The notes under the pieces are model-generated. The model ran no database searches, was not told where the DNA came from, and saw only the letters and a list, made by a program, of their open reading frames with translations. The position numbers and the translations under genes were made by a program. A stretch of DNA of 15,751 nucleotides from UBA1715 sp045600045 (GTDB taxonomy: Bacteria; Bacteroidota; Bacteroidia; Bacteroidales; UBA1715), in contig JAZRXD010000060.1 in the NCBI GenBank assembly GCA_045600045.1, positions 1-15,751 of the forward strand, written 5' to 3'. Below, one piece after another: positions 7,369-15,596 of this stretch (the first letter of the stretch is position 1; each line of letters starts with the position of its first letter).

Positions 7369-9258
7369 GTGGAGAATCTTCTTGAACATATTGAATCGCC
7401 TGCCGATTTACGACAACTGAAAATAGCACAGTTGCCACAGCTTTGTAAGGAACTGCGTGATTTTATAATTGACGAAAGTAGTCGGAATCCTGGACATTTT
7501 GGTGCAAGTTTGGGCACGGTGGAATTGACCGTTGCTTTACACTATGCGTTCAACACACCCGAAGATCGTATCATTTGGGACGTGGGACATCAGGCGTACG
7601 GGCACAAAATTCTTACGGGCAGAAAAAAAGATTTTCCAACAAACAGAAAATTCGGTGGACTTTCTGGCTTCCCAAATCCGCAGGAAAGTGAATACGATAG
7701 TTTTATTGCCGGACATTCGTCCATTTCGATTTCGGCGGCAATGGGTATGGCTTTGGCGGCAAAAGTTCAAGGCAATGACCGTAAAATTGTTGCTGTGATT
7801 GGCGATGGCGCGCTTACTGGTGGTGAGGCTTTCGAAGCACTTGATTATGCTGGCGGAAGCAATGCGAATATTCTGGTGATTTTGAACGACAACGATATGG
7901 CAATCGACGCTAATGTGGGTGGTTTGCACCAATATCTGATTGACATTATCACATCGCCGTCGTATAATAAGTTCCGCGACAAAACTTGGAATTTTTCCGC
8001 AAAATTGAGCGAATTCGGTCCCGATTTACGGAATTTGTTCAAGAAAATGGGACGTGGGTTAAAATCAATGGTTTTCAAAGAAAGTAATTTGTTCGAATCG
8101 TTGGGATTTCGCTATTTCGGTCCGATTGACGGACATAATGTGTTCCAATTGACAAGAACTTTGCAGGATATTCAACAGATTCCTGGTCCGAAATTGCTTC
8201 ATATCCATACACAAAAAGGGAAAGGTTTCAAACCTGCCGAGGAAGAACAAACTGAATGGCATGCTCCACGTAAGTTCGACAAGGAAACTGGCGAAATGAT
8301 TCCTTTGCCTGATAAGGACACGATTCCTCCTAAATTTCAGGAAGTTTTTGGCGAGACACTTTTGGAACTTGCCCAAAAAGATGACAGAGTTATGGGAGTT
8401 ACACCAGCAATGGCTTCGGGTTGCTCTATGAATATTTTGATGAAAGCAATGCCTGAACGTGCTTTCGATGTTGGTATTGCCGAACAGCATGCAGTAACAA
8501 TGTCGGCAGGAATGGCAAAGGATGGTTTGATACCATTTTGTAACATTTATTCTACATTCATTCAACGTGCCTACGATCAAGTGATTCACGATGTAGCAAT
8601 TCAAAATTTGCACGTTGTTTTCTGTCTTGATAGAGCTGGTTTGGTAGGTGCCGATGGTGTTACTCACCACGGAATGTTCGACCTTGCTTTTATGCGTGCC
8701 GTTCCGAATCTTACGGTGTGTGCTCCGCTTAACGAAATGGAGTTGCGTGATATGATGTTTACCGCTTATTCAACACCACAACCATTTGTCATTCGCTATC
8801 CTCGTGGCAACGGTGAATTTGTGAAATGGCACAATGAAATGGCGTTGATGCCGATAGGAAAGGGAGAGTGTATTCGAAATGGCGAAAAAGTAGCCGTTCT
8901 CACAATCGGAACAGTTGGAAATACAGCTGCGAAAGCGGCCGACAAAGTGTTTGCCGAAACTGGTAAAATGGCTGCGGTTTACAATATGCGTTGGGTGAAA
9001 CCAATCGATGCTGAATTGGTGAAGGAAATAGCGCGGTCTTTCGATACAATTATAACTGTAGAAGATGGTATTTTGGCTGGCGGATTTGGTTCGGCTGTTC
9101 TCGAAGTGCTTGATGGCACGAAATTCAACGGAACTATTGTTCGTTTGGGAATAAATGATACATTTGTACCTCATGGAACGCAGCAAGAATTATACAAATT
9201 GTGCGGCTACGATTTTGATAGCATAGTTAAACAAATTGAAACATCTTTAAATAATTGA
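7369..9258 (+). CDS. dxs: 1-deoxy-D-xylulose-5-phosphate synthase
   Basis: Condenses pyruvate and glyceraldehyde 3-phosphate to DXP with thiamine diphosphate and Mg2+, the first step of the MEP isoprenoid pathway and a source of precursor for thiamine and pyridoxal; cytosolic. Seen, numbering from the GTG: NPGHFGASLG (His43), DVGHQAYGHK (His74), the ThDP signature from GDGALTGGEAF (about 145) to ILNDND, then GPIDGHN, the catalytic-Glu segment VGIAEQHAVTMSAG and the DRAG segment CLDRAGLVGADGVTHHG. The 629-residue length is normal. Start choice: the GTG at 7369 puts LLEHIESPADLRQL at the N-terminus, where DXS proteins begin. A TTG at 7294 would add 25 residues (MEKNSKLKLNCQLSK and so on) that do not look like DXS. 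The stop overlaps the codon region just before the next gene by a few bases of spacing only, suggesting one transcript. Confidence 0.95.
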   Translation: MENLLEHIESPADLRQLKIAQLPQLCKELRDFIIDESSRNPGHFGASLGTVELTVALHYAFNTPEDRIIWDVGHQAYGHKILTGRKKDFPTNRKFGGLSGFPNPQESEYDSFIAGHSSISISAAMGMALAAKVQGNDRKIVAVIGDGALTGGEAFEALDYAGGSNANILVILNDNDMAIDANVGGLHQYLIDIITSPSYNKFRDKTWNFSAKLSEFGPDLRNLFKKMGRGLKSMVFKESNLFESLGFRYFGPIDGHNVFQLTRTLQDIQQIPGPKLLHIHTQKGKGFKPAEEEQTEWHAPRKFDKETGEMIPLPDKDTIPPKFQEVFGETLLELAQKDDRVMGVTPAMASGCSMNILMKAMPERAFDVGIAEQHAVTMSAGMAKDGLIPFCNIYSTFIQRAYDQVIHDVAIQNLHVVFCLDRAGLVGADGVTHHGMFDLAFMRAVPNLTVCAPLNEMELRDMMFTAYSTPQPFVIRYPRGNGEFVKWHNEMALMPIGKGECIRNGEKVAVLTIGTVGNTAAKAADKVFAETGKMAAVYNMRWVKPIDAELVKEIARSFDTIITVEDGILAGGFGSAVLEVLDGTKFNGTIVRLGINDTFVPHGTQQELYKLCGYDFDSIVKQIETSLNN

Positions 9259-9260
9259 TT

Positions 9261-9659
9261 ATGAAAAAAATAGTTACTGTTCTTTTGATTGTGTGCGCTT
9301 TTGCTTCGGCACAAGCTCAAATTACCGCAAGTTCAAACATTCATAATCCCGAAGGTTTGCAAACGGGAAATGTTCTTGGAACAATTGCTGTAGAGGAATC
9401 TTTCACTGCCGACAGTTTGGATTGCGAATTCACATGTGTTGTTGTTCCTGAATCGAACGCGATTCGTCTTACAGCTTCGAATCCGAAAGGAATGCGTTTT
9501 GTGTTCCGTCGTGGTTACACTAAATTGCATGAGCAACAATTCGACGACAATGTTATTTTCCTTGATATAAAAGGTACTTTCGAAGGAAAATATATTATTG
9601 ATATTTATGATGCCGAGAACATCAGAATAAAATCGTATGTCATCCAACGTAAATTATAG
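9261..9659 (+). CDS. Small secreted protein of unknown function
   Basis: A 132-residue protein. MKKIVTVLLIVCAFASAQAQ is a clear signal peptide with an AQA-type cleavage site, so the mature protein (about 112 residues) is exported. An in-frame TTG at 9255 would overlap the dxs stop; the ATG at 9261 is better because it gives the standard MKK start. I do not recognise the mature part. It looks like a small all-beta domain. The tail, with GKYIIDIYDAENIRIKSYVIQRKL split as GKYIIDIYDAEN and a final VIQRKL, has the G-x-Y-strand, turn, strand pattern found in T9SS sorting domains and in small Bacteroides beta-sandwich families such as DUF3244. This resemblance is weak and by eye only. It starts 2 nt after the dxs stop and overlaps the next gene by 23 nt, so it is probably cotranscribed with both. 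Confidence 0.75.
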   Translation: MKKIVTVLLIVCAFASAQAQITASSNIHNPEGLQTGNVLGTIAVEESFTADSLDCEFTCVVVPESNAIRLTASNPKGMRFVFRRGYTKLHEQQFDDNVIFLDIKGTFEGKYIIDIYDAENIRIKSYVIQRKL

Positions 9660-10191
9660 AAAACTCGCAACCGAGGAACTACAACGGATAACTCCTGAAG
9701 AATATAAAACCTCGGAGAAACATCCTGTTGTTGTTGTACTCGATAATATCCGCAGCGCAAGTAATGTTGGTTCGGCGTTTCGTACGGGCGATTCATTGCG
9801 TGTGGAAAGTGTGTATTTGTGTGGAATTTCGTGCGTGCCGCCTAATAAAGAATTGCAGAAAACCGCATTGGGTGCACAATTGTCGGTTCCGTGGAAATAT
9901 TTTAAGGAAACGACCGAAGCGTTGCGTGAATTACAATCTTTGGGCTATGAAATCGTTTCGGTTGAACAAGCCGAAAACAGTACGATGTTGCAGGATTTTC
10001 GTATGGAGCATGGGAAAAAATACGCATTTGTTTTTGGCAACGAAGTTCACGGTGTTGCCGATGATGTGATAGCCATGAGTGATGTTTGTATTGAAATTCC
10101 ACAATATGGTACAAAACATTCGTTCAATGTTTCGGTAACGTGCGGAATTGTTTTGTGGGAAGCAATAAAACAACTTCGTTTTGAACTCTAA
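9637..10191 (+). CDS. SpoU/TrmH-family RNA 2'-O-methyltransferase
   Basis: Predicted SAM-dependent SPOUT methyltransferase that adds a methyl group to a ribose 2'-OH in tRNA or rRNA; the exact target cannot be told from sequence. The three SpoU motifs are present: DNIRSASNVGSAFRT (residues 36-50), FVFGNEVHGV (131-140) and IPQYGTKHSFNVSVTCGI (154-171). The third has Phe where Leu is common (SFNVSV versus SLNVSV). The 184-residue length and the opening RKLATEELQRITPEEYK fit a short TrmH-like subfamily that I know from Bacteroidota; it lacks the N-terminal RNA-binding extension of longer relatives. The ATG at 9637 lies inside the upstream gene (23-nt overlap in another frame), suggesting translational coupling. 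The TAA stop overlaps the stop of the convergent gene by 4 nt. Confidence 0.92.
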   Translation: MSSNVNYRKLATEELQRITPEEYKTSEKHPVVVVLDNIRSASNVGSAFRTGDSLRVESVYLCGISCVPPNKELQKTALGAQLSVPWKYFKETTEALRELQSLGYEIVSVEQAENSTMLQDFRMEHGKKYAFVFGNEVHGVADDVIAMSDVCIEIPQYGTKHSFNVSVTCGIVLWEAIKQLRFEL

Positions 10192-11090
10192 AGTCCAGAG
10201 TTCACTTCTTTTTTCCGTTTTTGCTTAATCTTTTCAGGAATGTAGTCCGAAGCTTTTGTTCGTGGACTATGTAAATCTATGTCGGAAACATAGTGAAGTT
10301 TTCCTTGACGGAATTTGTAGCCATCAATTGAAAAATCTGGGCCGTAATATTCGTAGATGCCTTCGTAACGAGGCTCTGCTGCTGCAAGATGGTCGAGTAC
10401 GTACATTTTCTTTTTCTTCTCGTAGCGAAGCATCATTGTTTGTTTTGACGAGTATTCAAAAATGATTCTCTTTTTAAAACCTTTTCCTTTCAATTCCACA
10501 GTTTGGTAACCGAATGTTGGTTTGTCTTTTTTGTCGAAACGGAATGTTTCTATCACTTTTTTCTGCGTGTAAATGTCGTTCGGACGCCAACCAAGCAAAT
10601 AATATGTTGTTATTCCGTCGTATTTGTCCATTCTAATGTCGTAGTATGTTGCGCCGTACCAGTTTTTGGGCGTGCAGTTCGTCATAAACGGGTCTTTCAT
10701 TGAGGTGGCGTTGTCTTCCAAATAATACACTTCAACAGTGTTGGAATTTTTTAAATATCGTTGCAGAAAACCGAAAGTTTCGTATGTGCCGTTTGTGTGA
10801 ACCATAAACCATGTAAAAATGCGGAAAGTTTGGTCTGGAGCTGTTACTTTCCCCATATTTAAAGACGAGAATGGATAACTGAACGATTCTGGAATTTTGA
10901 GTACAGAATCCAACATTTCCGTAAAAATTTTGTTGTTTTTTAAGTTTTCCTCTTCGGTTGCAAAACGGGTGATTTTCGTATAAATCGTATTTAGATTGAA
11001 TTCGGCTATGCTCATGTCGCTCGTTTCGGAATAGCCGCTAAAGCAACAGCAAACAAAGAATAGTGGTAATAGGAATCGTAGTTTTTTCAT
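10188..11090 (-). CDS. Conserved-type secreted protein of unknown function
   Basis: A 300-residue protein beginning with a signal peptide (MKKLRFLLPLFFVCCCF, then SGYS before the likely cleavage). There is no clear lipobox despite the three cysteines. The mature part has features I associate with an uncharacterised Bacteroidota family: TYYLLGWRPNDIYTQKKVIE, FGYQTVELKGKG, KRIIFEYSSKQTMMLRYEKK, VLDHLAAAEPRYEG and YYGPDFSIDGYKFRQGK. The C-terminus is strongly basic (EKIKQKRKKE). No enzyme motif is visible. Its ATG shares one base with the TAA of the subtilase gene (TAATG), so the two are translationally coupled, and it is the last gene of the operon. The TAG stop overlaps the convergent methyltransferase stop, leaving no room for a separate terminator. 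A periplasmic or outer-envelope role is inference. Confidence 0.85.
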   Translation of the reverse strand: MKKLRFLLPLFFVCCCFSGYSETSDMSIAEFNLNTIYTKITRFATEEENLKNNKIFTEMLDSVLKIPESFSYPFSSLNMGKVTAPDQTFRIFTWFMVHTNGTYETFGFLQRYLKNSNTVEVYYLEDNATSMKDPFMTNCTPKNWYGATYYDIRMDKYDGITTYYLLGWRPNDIYTQKKVIETFRFDKKDKPTFGYQTVELKGKGFKKRIIFEYSSKQTMMLRYEKKKKMYVLDHLAAAEPRYEGIYEYYGPDFSIDGYKFRQGKLHYVSDIDLHSPRTKASDYIPEKIKQKRKKEVNSGL

Positions 11091-13834
11091 TATTCAACAA
11101 GTTTGAATGTTGTGGTAACACCTTCGCGTTGTATTGAAACGAGATATAATCCCGGTTTTAAGCTGATAGGCATTTTGCCGGTTTGCTCGTCAGGTGCAAT
11201 GTTATTCGCCATAATTTGTTTGCCGGCAATTGAATACACTTTAACCGAAACGGATTCCGTTGATTTTTCGTATTCAATAAAGTATGAATTGTTTTCGCGG
11301 AGCAATTTCGGTGCTGAGAGGCTGGGGCTCTTCACAGCAGAAATAGTTGTTGTGTCTTCCGGAATAACAATAGTTGGATTATATTTTTGTTTCAATGTGT
11401 AGGCAAGTTCATACAATTCCTTTTCTGAATCGGCGGCAAGCAAGGCAAAACGCACACTTGCGAAATCTTCCACTTCAATCGTGTCGATTTGTGCATAATT
11501 GAATGCTGCAATTTCACTTCCGTAAACAGATTTTTTCCCAGCTGATGTTTGGCTGTTGGTGAACGCATACCATATTTCTTTTTTGTTGAATCCATCTTTG
11601 GCGAAGATGATGTCGTTGTCAATGTCGAATGCGTACAAACCTGTTTTATTGTAATCCAACGGCAAATATCCCACGTAATAACTTTTCGGATTCACGTTTT
11701 TTACAGCGGTAAGTTGCAGACTGTCAACGTACCAAATTTGATTGTATTTTGAATTGAGAATATCCCAATCAATGAAAGTTCCTAATTTCAAATTGTGTAA
11801 GGCTGTGTCGCGTAAATTCACAACTTGGTATTCGTAGATGAGTGCGTCAACATCTTCCCAACCAAAAATCAATTGGTCAATCATTATGTTGTTTACATTA
11901 TAGTTCGAATAAATCAAGATGTCGCACGTGTCTTCTGGAATAAGTGTTGGTGGAATGTACGCTTCGAAATCGGCAGTTTTCTGTGTACGCGAATAAATTT
12001 GATTTTGGTTTTCGGCAAGAATCAATCCGCCTTGACTAATGCAATTTTCGTTGTTTTTATACTTGAATCCATTTTGGCTGATGTATGGCGAATACACGGC
12101 GATACTGCCGTCGAATGTCGCCGTTGATTGTATGTTTCCAAGCTCAAAATCGTACACATAGTTATTTAATAGGATTGAGAAAAATTCAAAATCGGAATAT
12201 TTTTCGGCATTGTACGAAATTTTGAAATACATATCAAATCCCGCAGGTGGCGTTGCAAGAGCACGGAATGGGAAAGTGCAGATAAATTCTTCTCCTGCGG
12301 CAATCGATTCTATTGTATAAGTATTATTGAGCGGAATCATAAAGTTTTTTTCGCAAGTTGCGCTGATGGAAATGTTTGCGGCCTCGTGCAAATAGTTTTT
12401 GAATGTTATTTTTAGATAGATTGTATCGCCAGAAAAAGTGTAAGCTTGTCCGGTGTTATTGGTGATTTCGTAATCAACCATGCGGATTCCCGGAATGGAG
12501 TCGTTTGTCAAGGCTGCGTACACATTCAATCGTCCACCGCCAAGCATATCTTTATAAATTTTTTCTGAATTGATATCGTAAATATTATCGGCTGTAACGC
12601 GCAGTAGTTCACCAATTTGCAGAGCTGAATATGTAGGATATTTACTTCTGACCAATGCTGCAGCTCCCGAAACGATTGGGGTAGCGAACGAAGTTCCTCC
12701 GCCCGACATGGAAATAGTTTTGTCGTAGTTTGCTATTGAATAGAAATTTTTTGCAGGAGCACAAACGTCAACAAATTCATTGTAGTGCGAGCCCAAGGTT
12801 TTTGAGTCATACCATACGAAATCTCCGGCAACTGTTCCCGCAACGCTAATTGTTTCGGGATATGAAGCTGGAAAATACAATTCCTTGCTCGCGGAATTTC
12901 CTGCTGCGGCAACTACTAAAGCGTCGCAGTTGTACGTTGCATAGGCAATAACATCTTCTCCAAATTGACTATAGATAGGCTCGCCCCACGAACAGTTTAT
13001 TACTTTACAACCGTGATTGGCGGCGTAGATGATTCCTTCGTAACCACACGTAACGTCGCTGGTTCCTTCCGGACAAATTTTCACAGGAATGAATTTTGTT
13101 TTGTAGCCAACGCCGGCTGTTCCGAATTCATTGTTTACTTCGGCACTTGCAATTCCAGCAACATAGGTTCCGTGTTCCGTTGCCGAAGTGTTCGACGGAT
13201 TATTATCGTTGTCGGCAATGTCCCATCCGCGATAATTGTCGATGTAGCCATCGCCGTCGTCGTCAACTCCGTTGATAGGATCGTTGAGGTTGTATGCGAT
13301 TTTGTTTATCAAATCTTTTTGAATGATGTCGATTCCGCCGTCAACAATTGCAACGACAACGGATGTGTCTCCTTGTTCAACATCCCATGCGTCAAGAACT
13401 TTGCACGTATTGAGATGCCAAAGATTGTTTTGGGTGAATTCGGTGTCGTTTGGCGAGAAAAACAATTCTCCGACATACGAAGGTTCTGCATATTCAATGC
13501 AATCCATTTGGTTGAGTTTCGTCAACGCTTTGTTAAACGAATAATTTTCGGGAATGTAAACTTCGTAAATCTGCGAGATGTCAACACAATTGTCGCAGTT
13601 TGAATTTTTTGTTTGTGGGAATTTTTGTTTCAATCCTGTTGCTCCAATTGATTGCAGAAAAAATTCAACATTCTGTTTCGCATCGTTGGTTGTAGTGTTT
13701 TTAAGGATTGAGGTTTTGTATTTGAAAATGATTTTCCCCGTCACGATTTTTGCTCCATTGAACTCACCGACTGATTGCGAATGTGCGAAAAGGGCAATGA
13801 GAACAGCGCAAAATATCGACAGGATTTTTTTCAT
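11090..13834 (-). CDS. Subtilisin-family (S8) serine protease with T9SS sorting domain
   Basis: Predicted secreted endopeptidase, 914 residues. Signal peptide MKKILSIFCAVLIALFAHSQ. Residues about 25-125 resemble a propeptide or inhibitor-type prodomain (VTGKIIFKYK, then IEYAEPSY just before the catalytic domain). The triad is complete: Asp165 in VAIVDGGIDI, His221 in EHGTYVAGIAS, Ser382 in SGGGTSFATPIVSGAA, with the oxyanion Asn313 in VVAAAGNSAS. A likely Ca-binding loop, GVDDDGDGYIDN, lies at about 189-200. A long beta-rich region (about 450-830) follows. The last 70-75 residues match a type A T9SS sorting domain (VSVKVYSIAGKQI, LKPGLYLVSIQREG, FKLVE), so the protein is expected on the cell surface or released. 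The ATG directly abuts the stop of the upstream ATPase gene (TAA-ATG), and the stop overlaps the next start by one base. Confidence 0.95.
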   Translation of the reverse strand: MKKILSIFCAVLIALFAHSQSVGEFNGAKIVTGKIIFKYKTSILKNTTTNDAKQNVEFFLQSIGATGLKQKFPQTKNSNCDNCVDISQIYEVYIPENYSFNKALTKLNQMDCIEYAEPSYVGELFFSPNDTEFTQNNLWHLNTCKVLDAWDVEQGDTSVVVAIVDGGIDIIQKDLINKIAYNLNDPINGVDDDGDGYIDNYRGWDIADNDNNPSNTSATEHGTYVAGIASAEVNNEFGTAGVGYKTKFIPVKICPEGTSDVTCGYEGIIYAANHGCKVINCSWGEPIYSQFGEDVIAYATYNCDALVVAAAGNSASKELYFPASYPETISVAGTVAGDFVWYDSKTLGSHYNEFVDVCAPAKNFYSIANYDKTISMSGGGTSFATPIVSGAAALVRSKYPTYSALQIGELLRVTADNIYDINSEKIYKDMLGGGRLNVYAALTNDSIPGIRMVDYEITNNTGQAYTFSGDTIYLKITFKNYLHEAANISISATCEKNFMIPLNNTYTIESIAAGEEFICTFPFRALATPPAGFDMYFKISYNAEKYSDFEFFSILLNNYVYDFELGNIQSTATFDGSIAVYSPYISQNGFKYKNNENCISQGGLILAENQNQIYSRTQKTADFEAYIPPTLIPEDTCDILIYSNYNVNNIMIDQLIFGWEDVDALIYEYQVVNLRDTALHNLKLGTFIDWDILNSKYNQIWYVDSLQLTAVKNVNPKSYYVGYLPLDYNKTGLYAFDIDNDIIFAKDGFNKKEIWYAFTNSQTSAGKKSVYGSEIAAFNYAQIDTIEVEDFASVRFALLAADSEKELYELAYTLKQKYNPTIVIPEDTTTISAVKSPSLSAPKLLRENNSYFIEYEKSTESVSVKVYSIAGKQIMANNIAPDEQTGKMPISLKPGLYLVSIQREGVTTTFKLVE

Positions 13835-14587
13835 TTATAGATTTTGTTTGATTTTTTTAGTCAACGACGATGCAAAAATAAAATCATTCAATTCTTGGTT
13901 TTCGGTGCGCCAAATTTCGTCTTTGTTTCCTTCCCACCATTTTTCGCCTTTATAGATAAACACGATTTTGTCGGCAATTTCCATCACAGAATTCATGTCG
14001 TGTGTGTTTACTATGGCTGTGATGTTGTATTCTTGAACAATGCCGTGAATTAAGTTGTCGATTACGATTGATGTCATTGGATCCAAACCAGAGTTTGGTT
14101 CATCGCAAAGCAAATATTTAGGATTCAGTGCGATAGCACGTGCAATTGCCACACGCTTTTGCATACCGCCCGAAATTTCCGACGGATAAAGATTGTTTTT
14201 GTTGATAACTTCCACACGTTTTAGGCAGAAGTTTGCGCGTTCGCGACATTCTTCTTCGCTCATTCCCGAAAACATTCGGAGCGGAAACATCACATTGTCT
14301 TCCAATGTTTCGGAGTCGAACAACGCACCACTTTGGAACACCATTCCAATCTCCTTGCGGATTTCTTTGCGTTGTTTGTCATTCATATCCGTATAATTAC
14401 GGCCATGAAACAAAATGCGACCTTCGTCAATTTCGTGCAAACCGACAATGGATTTCATTAAAACAGTTTTTCCCGAACCACTTCGACCAATAATGCAGTT
14501 CACCTTTCCTTCCTCGAAAACGGTTGACAAGTTTTTTAGAATTTGTACATCCTTAAAGGATTTCGAAACATTTTGTACTTCTATCAT
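13835..14587 (-). CDS. ABC transporter ATP-binding protein, MlaF-like
   Basis: ATPase of an MCE/Mla-type transporter that moves phospholipids or other hydrophobic molecules between inner and outer membrane. All ABC motifs are intact in the 250 residues: Walker A GRSGSGKT (34-41), Q-loop at VFQSGALFD (Gln85), signature EISGGMQKR (about 137-145), Walker B YLLCDEP (158-164) with catalytic Glu163, D-loop SGLDP, and switch His196 in NTHDMN. SGALFDS after the Q-loop and the signature SGGMQKR are typical of the MlaF/Ttg2A group. The ATG lies 3 nt after the permease stop, and the stop abuts the subtilase start. The MCE (MlaD-type) substrate-binding partner is not in this window. Assignment to the family is firm; the substrate is unknown. 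Confidence 0.95.
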   Translation of the reverse strand: MIEVQNVSKSFKDVQILKNLSTVFEEGKVNCIIGRSGSGKTVLMKSIVGLHEIDEGRILFHGRNYTDMNDKQRKEIRKEIGMVFQSGALFDSETLEDNVMFPLRMFSGMSEEECRERANFCLKRVEVINKNNLYPSEISGGMQKRVAIARAIALNPKYLLCDEPNSGLDPMTSIVIDNLIHGIVQEYNITAIVNTHDMNSVMEIADKIVFIYKGEKWWEGNKDEIWRTENQELNDFIFASSLTKKIKQNL

Positions 14588-14590
14588 ATC

Positions 14591-15325
14591 CTACAAGATT
14601 GTGGTGAGTGCAAGGTCAAACAACAAAACGACAATACTGCTGACAACAACAGCCTGCGTGCTGGCTTGTCCAACTTGTAGCGAACCGCCTTGCGCGTAGT
14701 ATCCGTAGTAACCAGAAATTGATGTTATGATAATGCCGAAAAGAACCATTTTAATGTTTGTGAATGTAATGTAGAACGGTTGGAACATAAACTGCAAACC
14801 AATCACGAATTGATTGCTTGGAACCATGCCCGTTACATCGCCCACAATCCAACCTCCGCCAACGCCGAGAATAATACTCAAACAGCAGATTACAGGGAAT
14901 GTGATTGCTCCGGCAATAACTTTTGGAAGAATAAGATAATTAGCCGAATTGATACCCATAATATCAAGAGCATCAATCTGTTGACTAATTCTCATTGTCC
15001 CGATTTCCGATGCGATGCTTGAACCAACTTTTCCTGAAAGGATAAGTGCAATTACCAGCGATGAAAATTCAAGAATAATAGCATCGCGAGTACCTAAACC
15101 AACCAAATATTGGGGAAGAACAGGGTTTTCCATATTGATTGCAAGTTGCAATGCCATGACTCCACCCATAAAAAATGAGATGATGGAAACAATACCGACC
15201 GAATCGTAGCCAACAGCAATGATTTCCTTGCCGATATTTCTCCAAAACATATGTTTTTCGTCGGGACGGCCGATTGCTTTTTTCATAAGTAATACATACC
15301 GACCTATGTGATAGAAAAGTTTCAT
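14591..15325 (-). CDS. MlaE-family ABC transporter permease
   Basis: Inner-membrane permease (DUF140/MlaE family), 244 residues, partner of the ATPase that follows. Several hydrophobic membrane segments are visible (VGIVSIISFFMGGVMAL, ILEFSSLVIALILSG, VICCLSIILGVGGGWIVG, MVLFGIIITSISGYYG, VVVSSIVVLLFDLAL). The family hallmark lies at residues about 98-124: GKVGSSIASEIGTMRISQQ followed by IDALDIMG. Length is normal for the family. It is the first gene of the four-gene minus-strand operon. The ATG start is supported because upstream DNA has no continuing similarity and a possible promoter lies close by. Confidence 0.95.
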   Translation of the reverse strand: MKLFYHIGRYVLLMKKAIGRPDEKHMFWRNIGKEIIAVGYDSVGIVSIISFFMGGVMALQLAINMENPVLPQYLVGLGTRDAIILEFSSLVIALILSGKVGSSIASEIGTMRISQQIDALDIMGINSANYLILPKVIAGAITFPVICCLSIILGVGGGWIVGDVTGMVPSNQFVIGLQFMFQPFYITFTNIKMVLFGIIITSISGYYGYYAQGGSLQVGQASTQAVVVSSIVVLLFDLALTTIL

Positions 15326-15343
15326 CAGTTTATTTTGAACGCA

Positions 15344-15372
15344 TAAAAATAGTAAAATTTCTTGAGTTCAAA
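15344..15372 (-). promoter_or_regulatory. Possible promoter of the mlaE-led operon
   Basis: On the minus strand a TTTG (15372-15369) is followed after 17 nt by TATTTTTA (15351-15344), which differs from the -7 consensus TAnnTTTG in its last base. The spacing is somewhat short of the usual 19-21 nt. A start here would give a very short leader before the ATG at 15325. Low-complexity A+T sequence makes chance matches common. Confidence 0.22.
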
Positions 15373-15439
15373 AGAAGAATTTGCGTTTACCAACTGAATT
15401 GCCGACAACTTTTTCAGGTGTACCCTTCCCAAAAATGAT
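15368..15439 (-). pseudogene. Possible C-terminal remnant of an unknown gene
   Basis: On the minus strand a stop (TGA, 15370-15368) ends a protein-like stretch reading HIIFGKGTPEKVV then GNSVGKRKFFF. The Lys, Gly and Val pattern looks like real coding sequence, but I cannot name the family. The stretch stops making sense at about 15440, where an insertion-sequence-like end begins. It could therefore be the tail of a gene once located upstream of the mlaE operon and cut by an insertion. The opposite strand is also open here, so the call is weak. Confidence 0.25.
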
Positions 15440-15528
15440 ATGAACCCCCAAAGTTGGACATAACAAAAAGGAATATGTCAAAATATTATGCGCAGGAGGA
15501 ACTTAGAATGAAAATCGAAACTCTGTAA
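15440..15528 (+). mobile_element. Possible remnant of an IS3-family insertion sequence end
   Basis: ATGAACCCCCAAAGTTGGAC at about 15439-15458 resembles the terminal repeats of many Bacteroidota IS3-family elements, which carry a CCCCCAAAAGTTrGACA-like core. About 15 bases later an ATG (15475) opens MSKYYAQEELRMKIETL and then stops at 15526-15528. This is where an orfA transposase gene would start, and MSKY is a plausible orfA beginning, but only 17 codons remain. No matching right end is visible in the window. I read it as a decayed fragment; a chance match cannot be excluded. Confidence 0.3.
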
Positions 15529-15543
15529 TTAAACTAAACTTGT

Positions 15544-15551
15544 TACATTTG
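15544..15551 (+). promoter_or_regulatory. Bacteroidota-type -7 element upstream of the Rhs-like frame
   Basis: TACATTTG matches the -7 consensus TAnnTTTG exactly. TCTG at 15522-15525, 18 nt upstream, is a partial -33 match. A start a few bases downstream would leave about 40 nt before the ATG at 15597. Confidence 0.35.
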
Positions 15552-15596
15552 TATGGTTTTAGGCAGTTGGAAAAAGGAAGTTTATAATAAATTTAA

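Noticed and set aside
8065..8670. Long minus-strand open frame (201 codons) inside dxs
   Set aside because: It is antisense to the conserved DXS core and has no signal or domain.
12965..13603. Long plus-strand open frame (212 codons) inside the protease gene
   Set aside because: It lies opposite the catalytic domain of the subtilase, whose motifs are all intact; it has no recognisable protein features.
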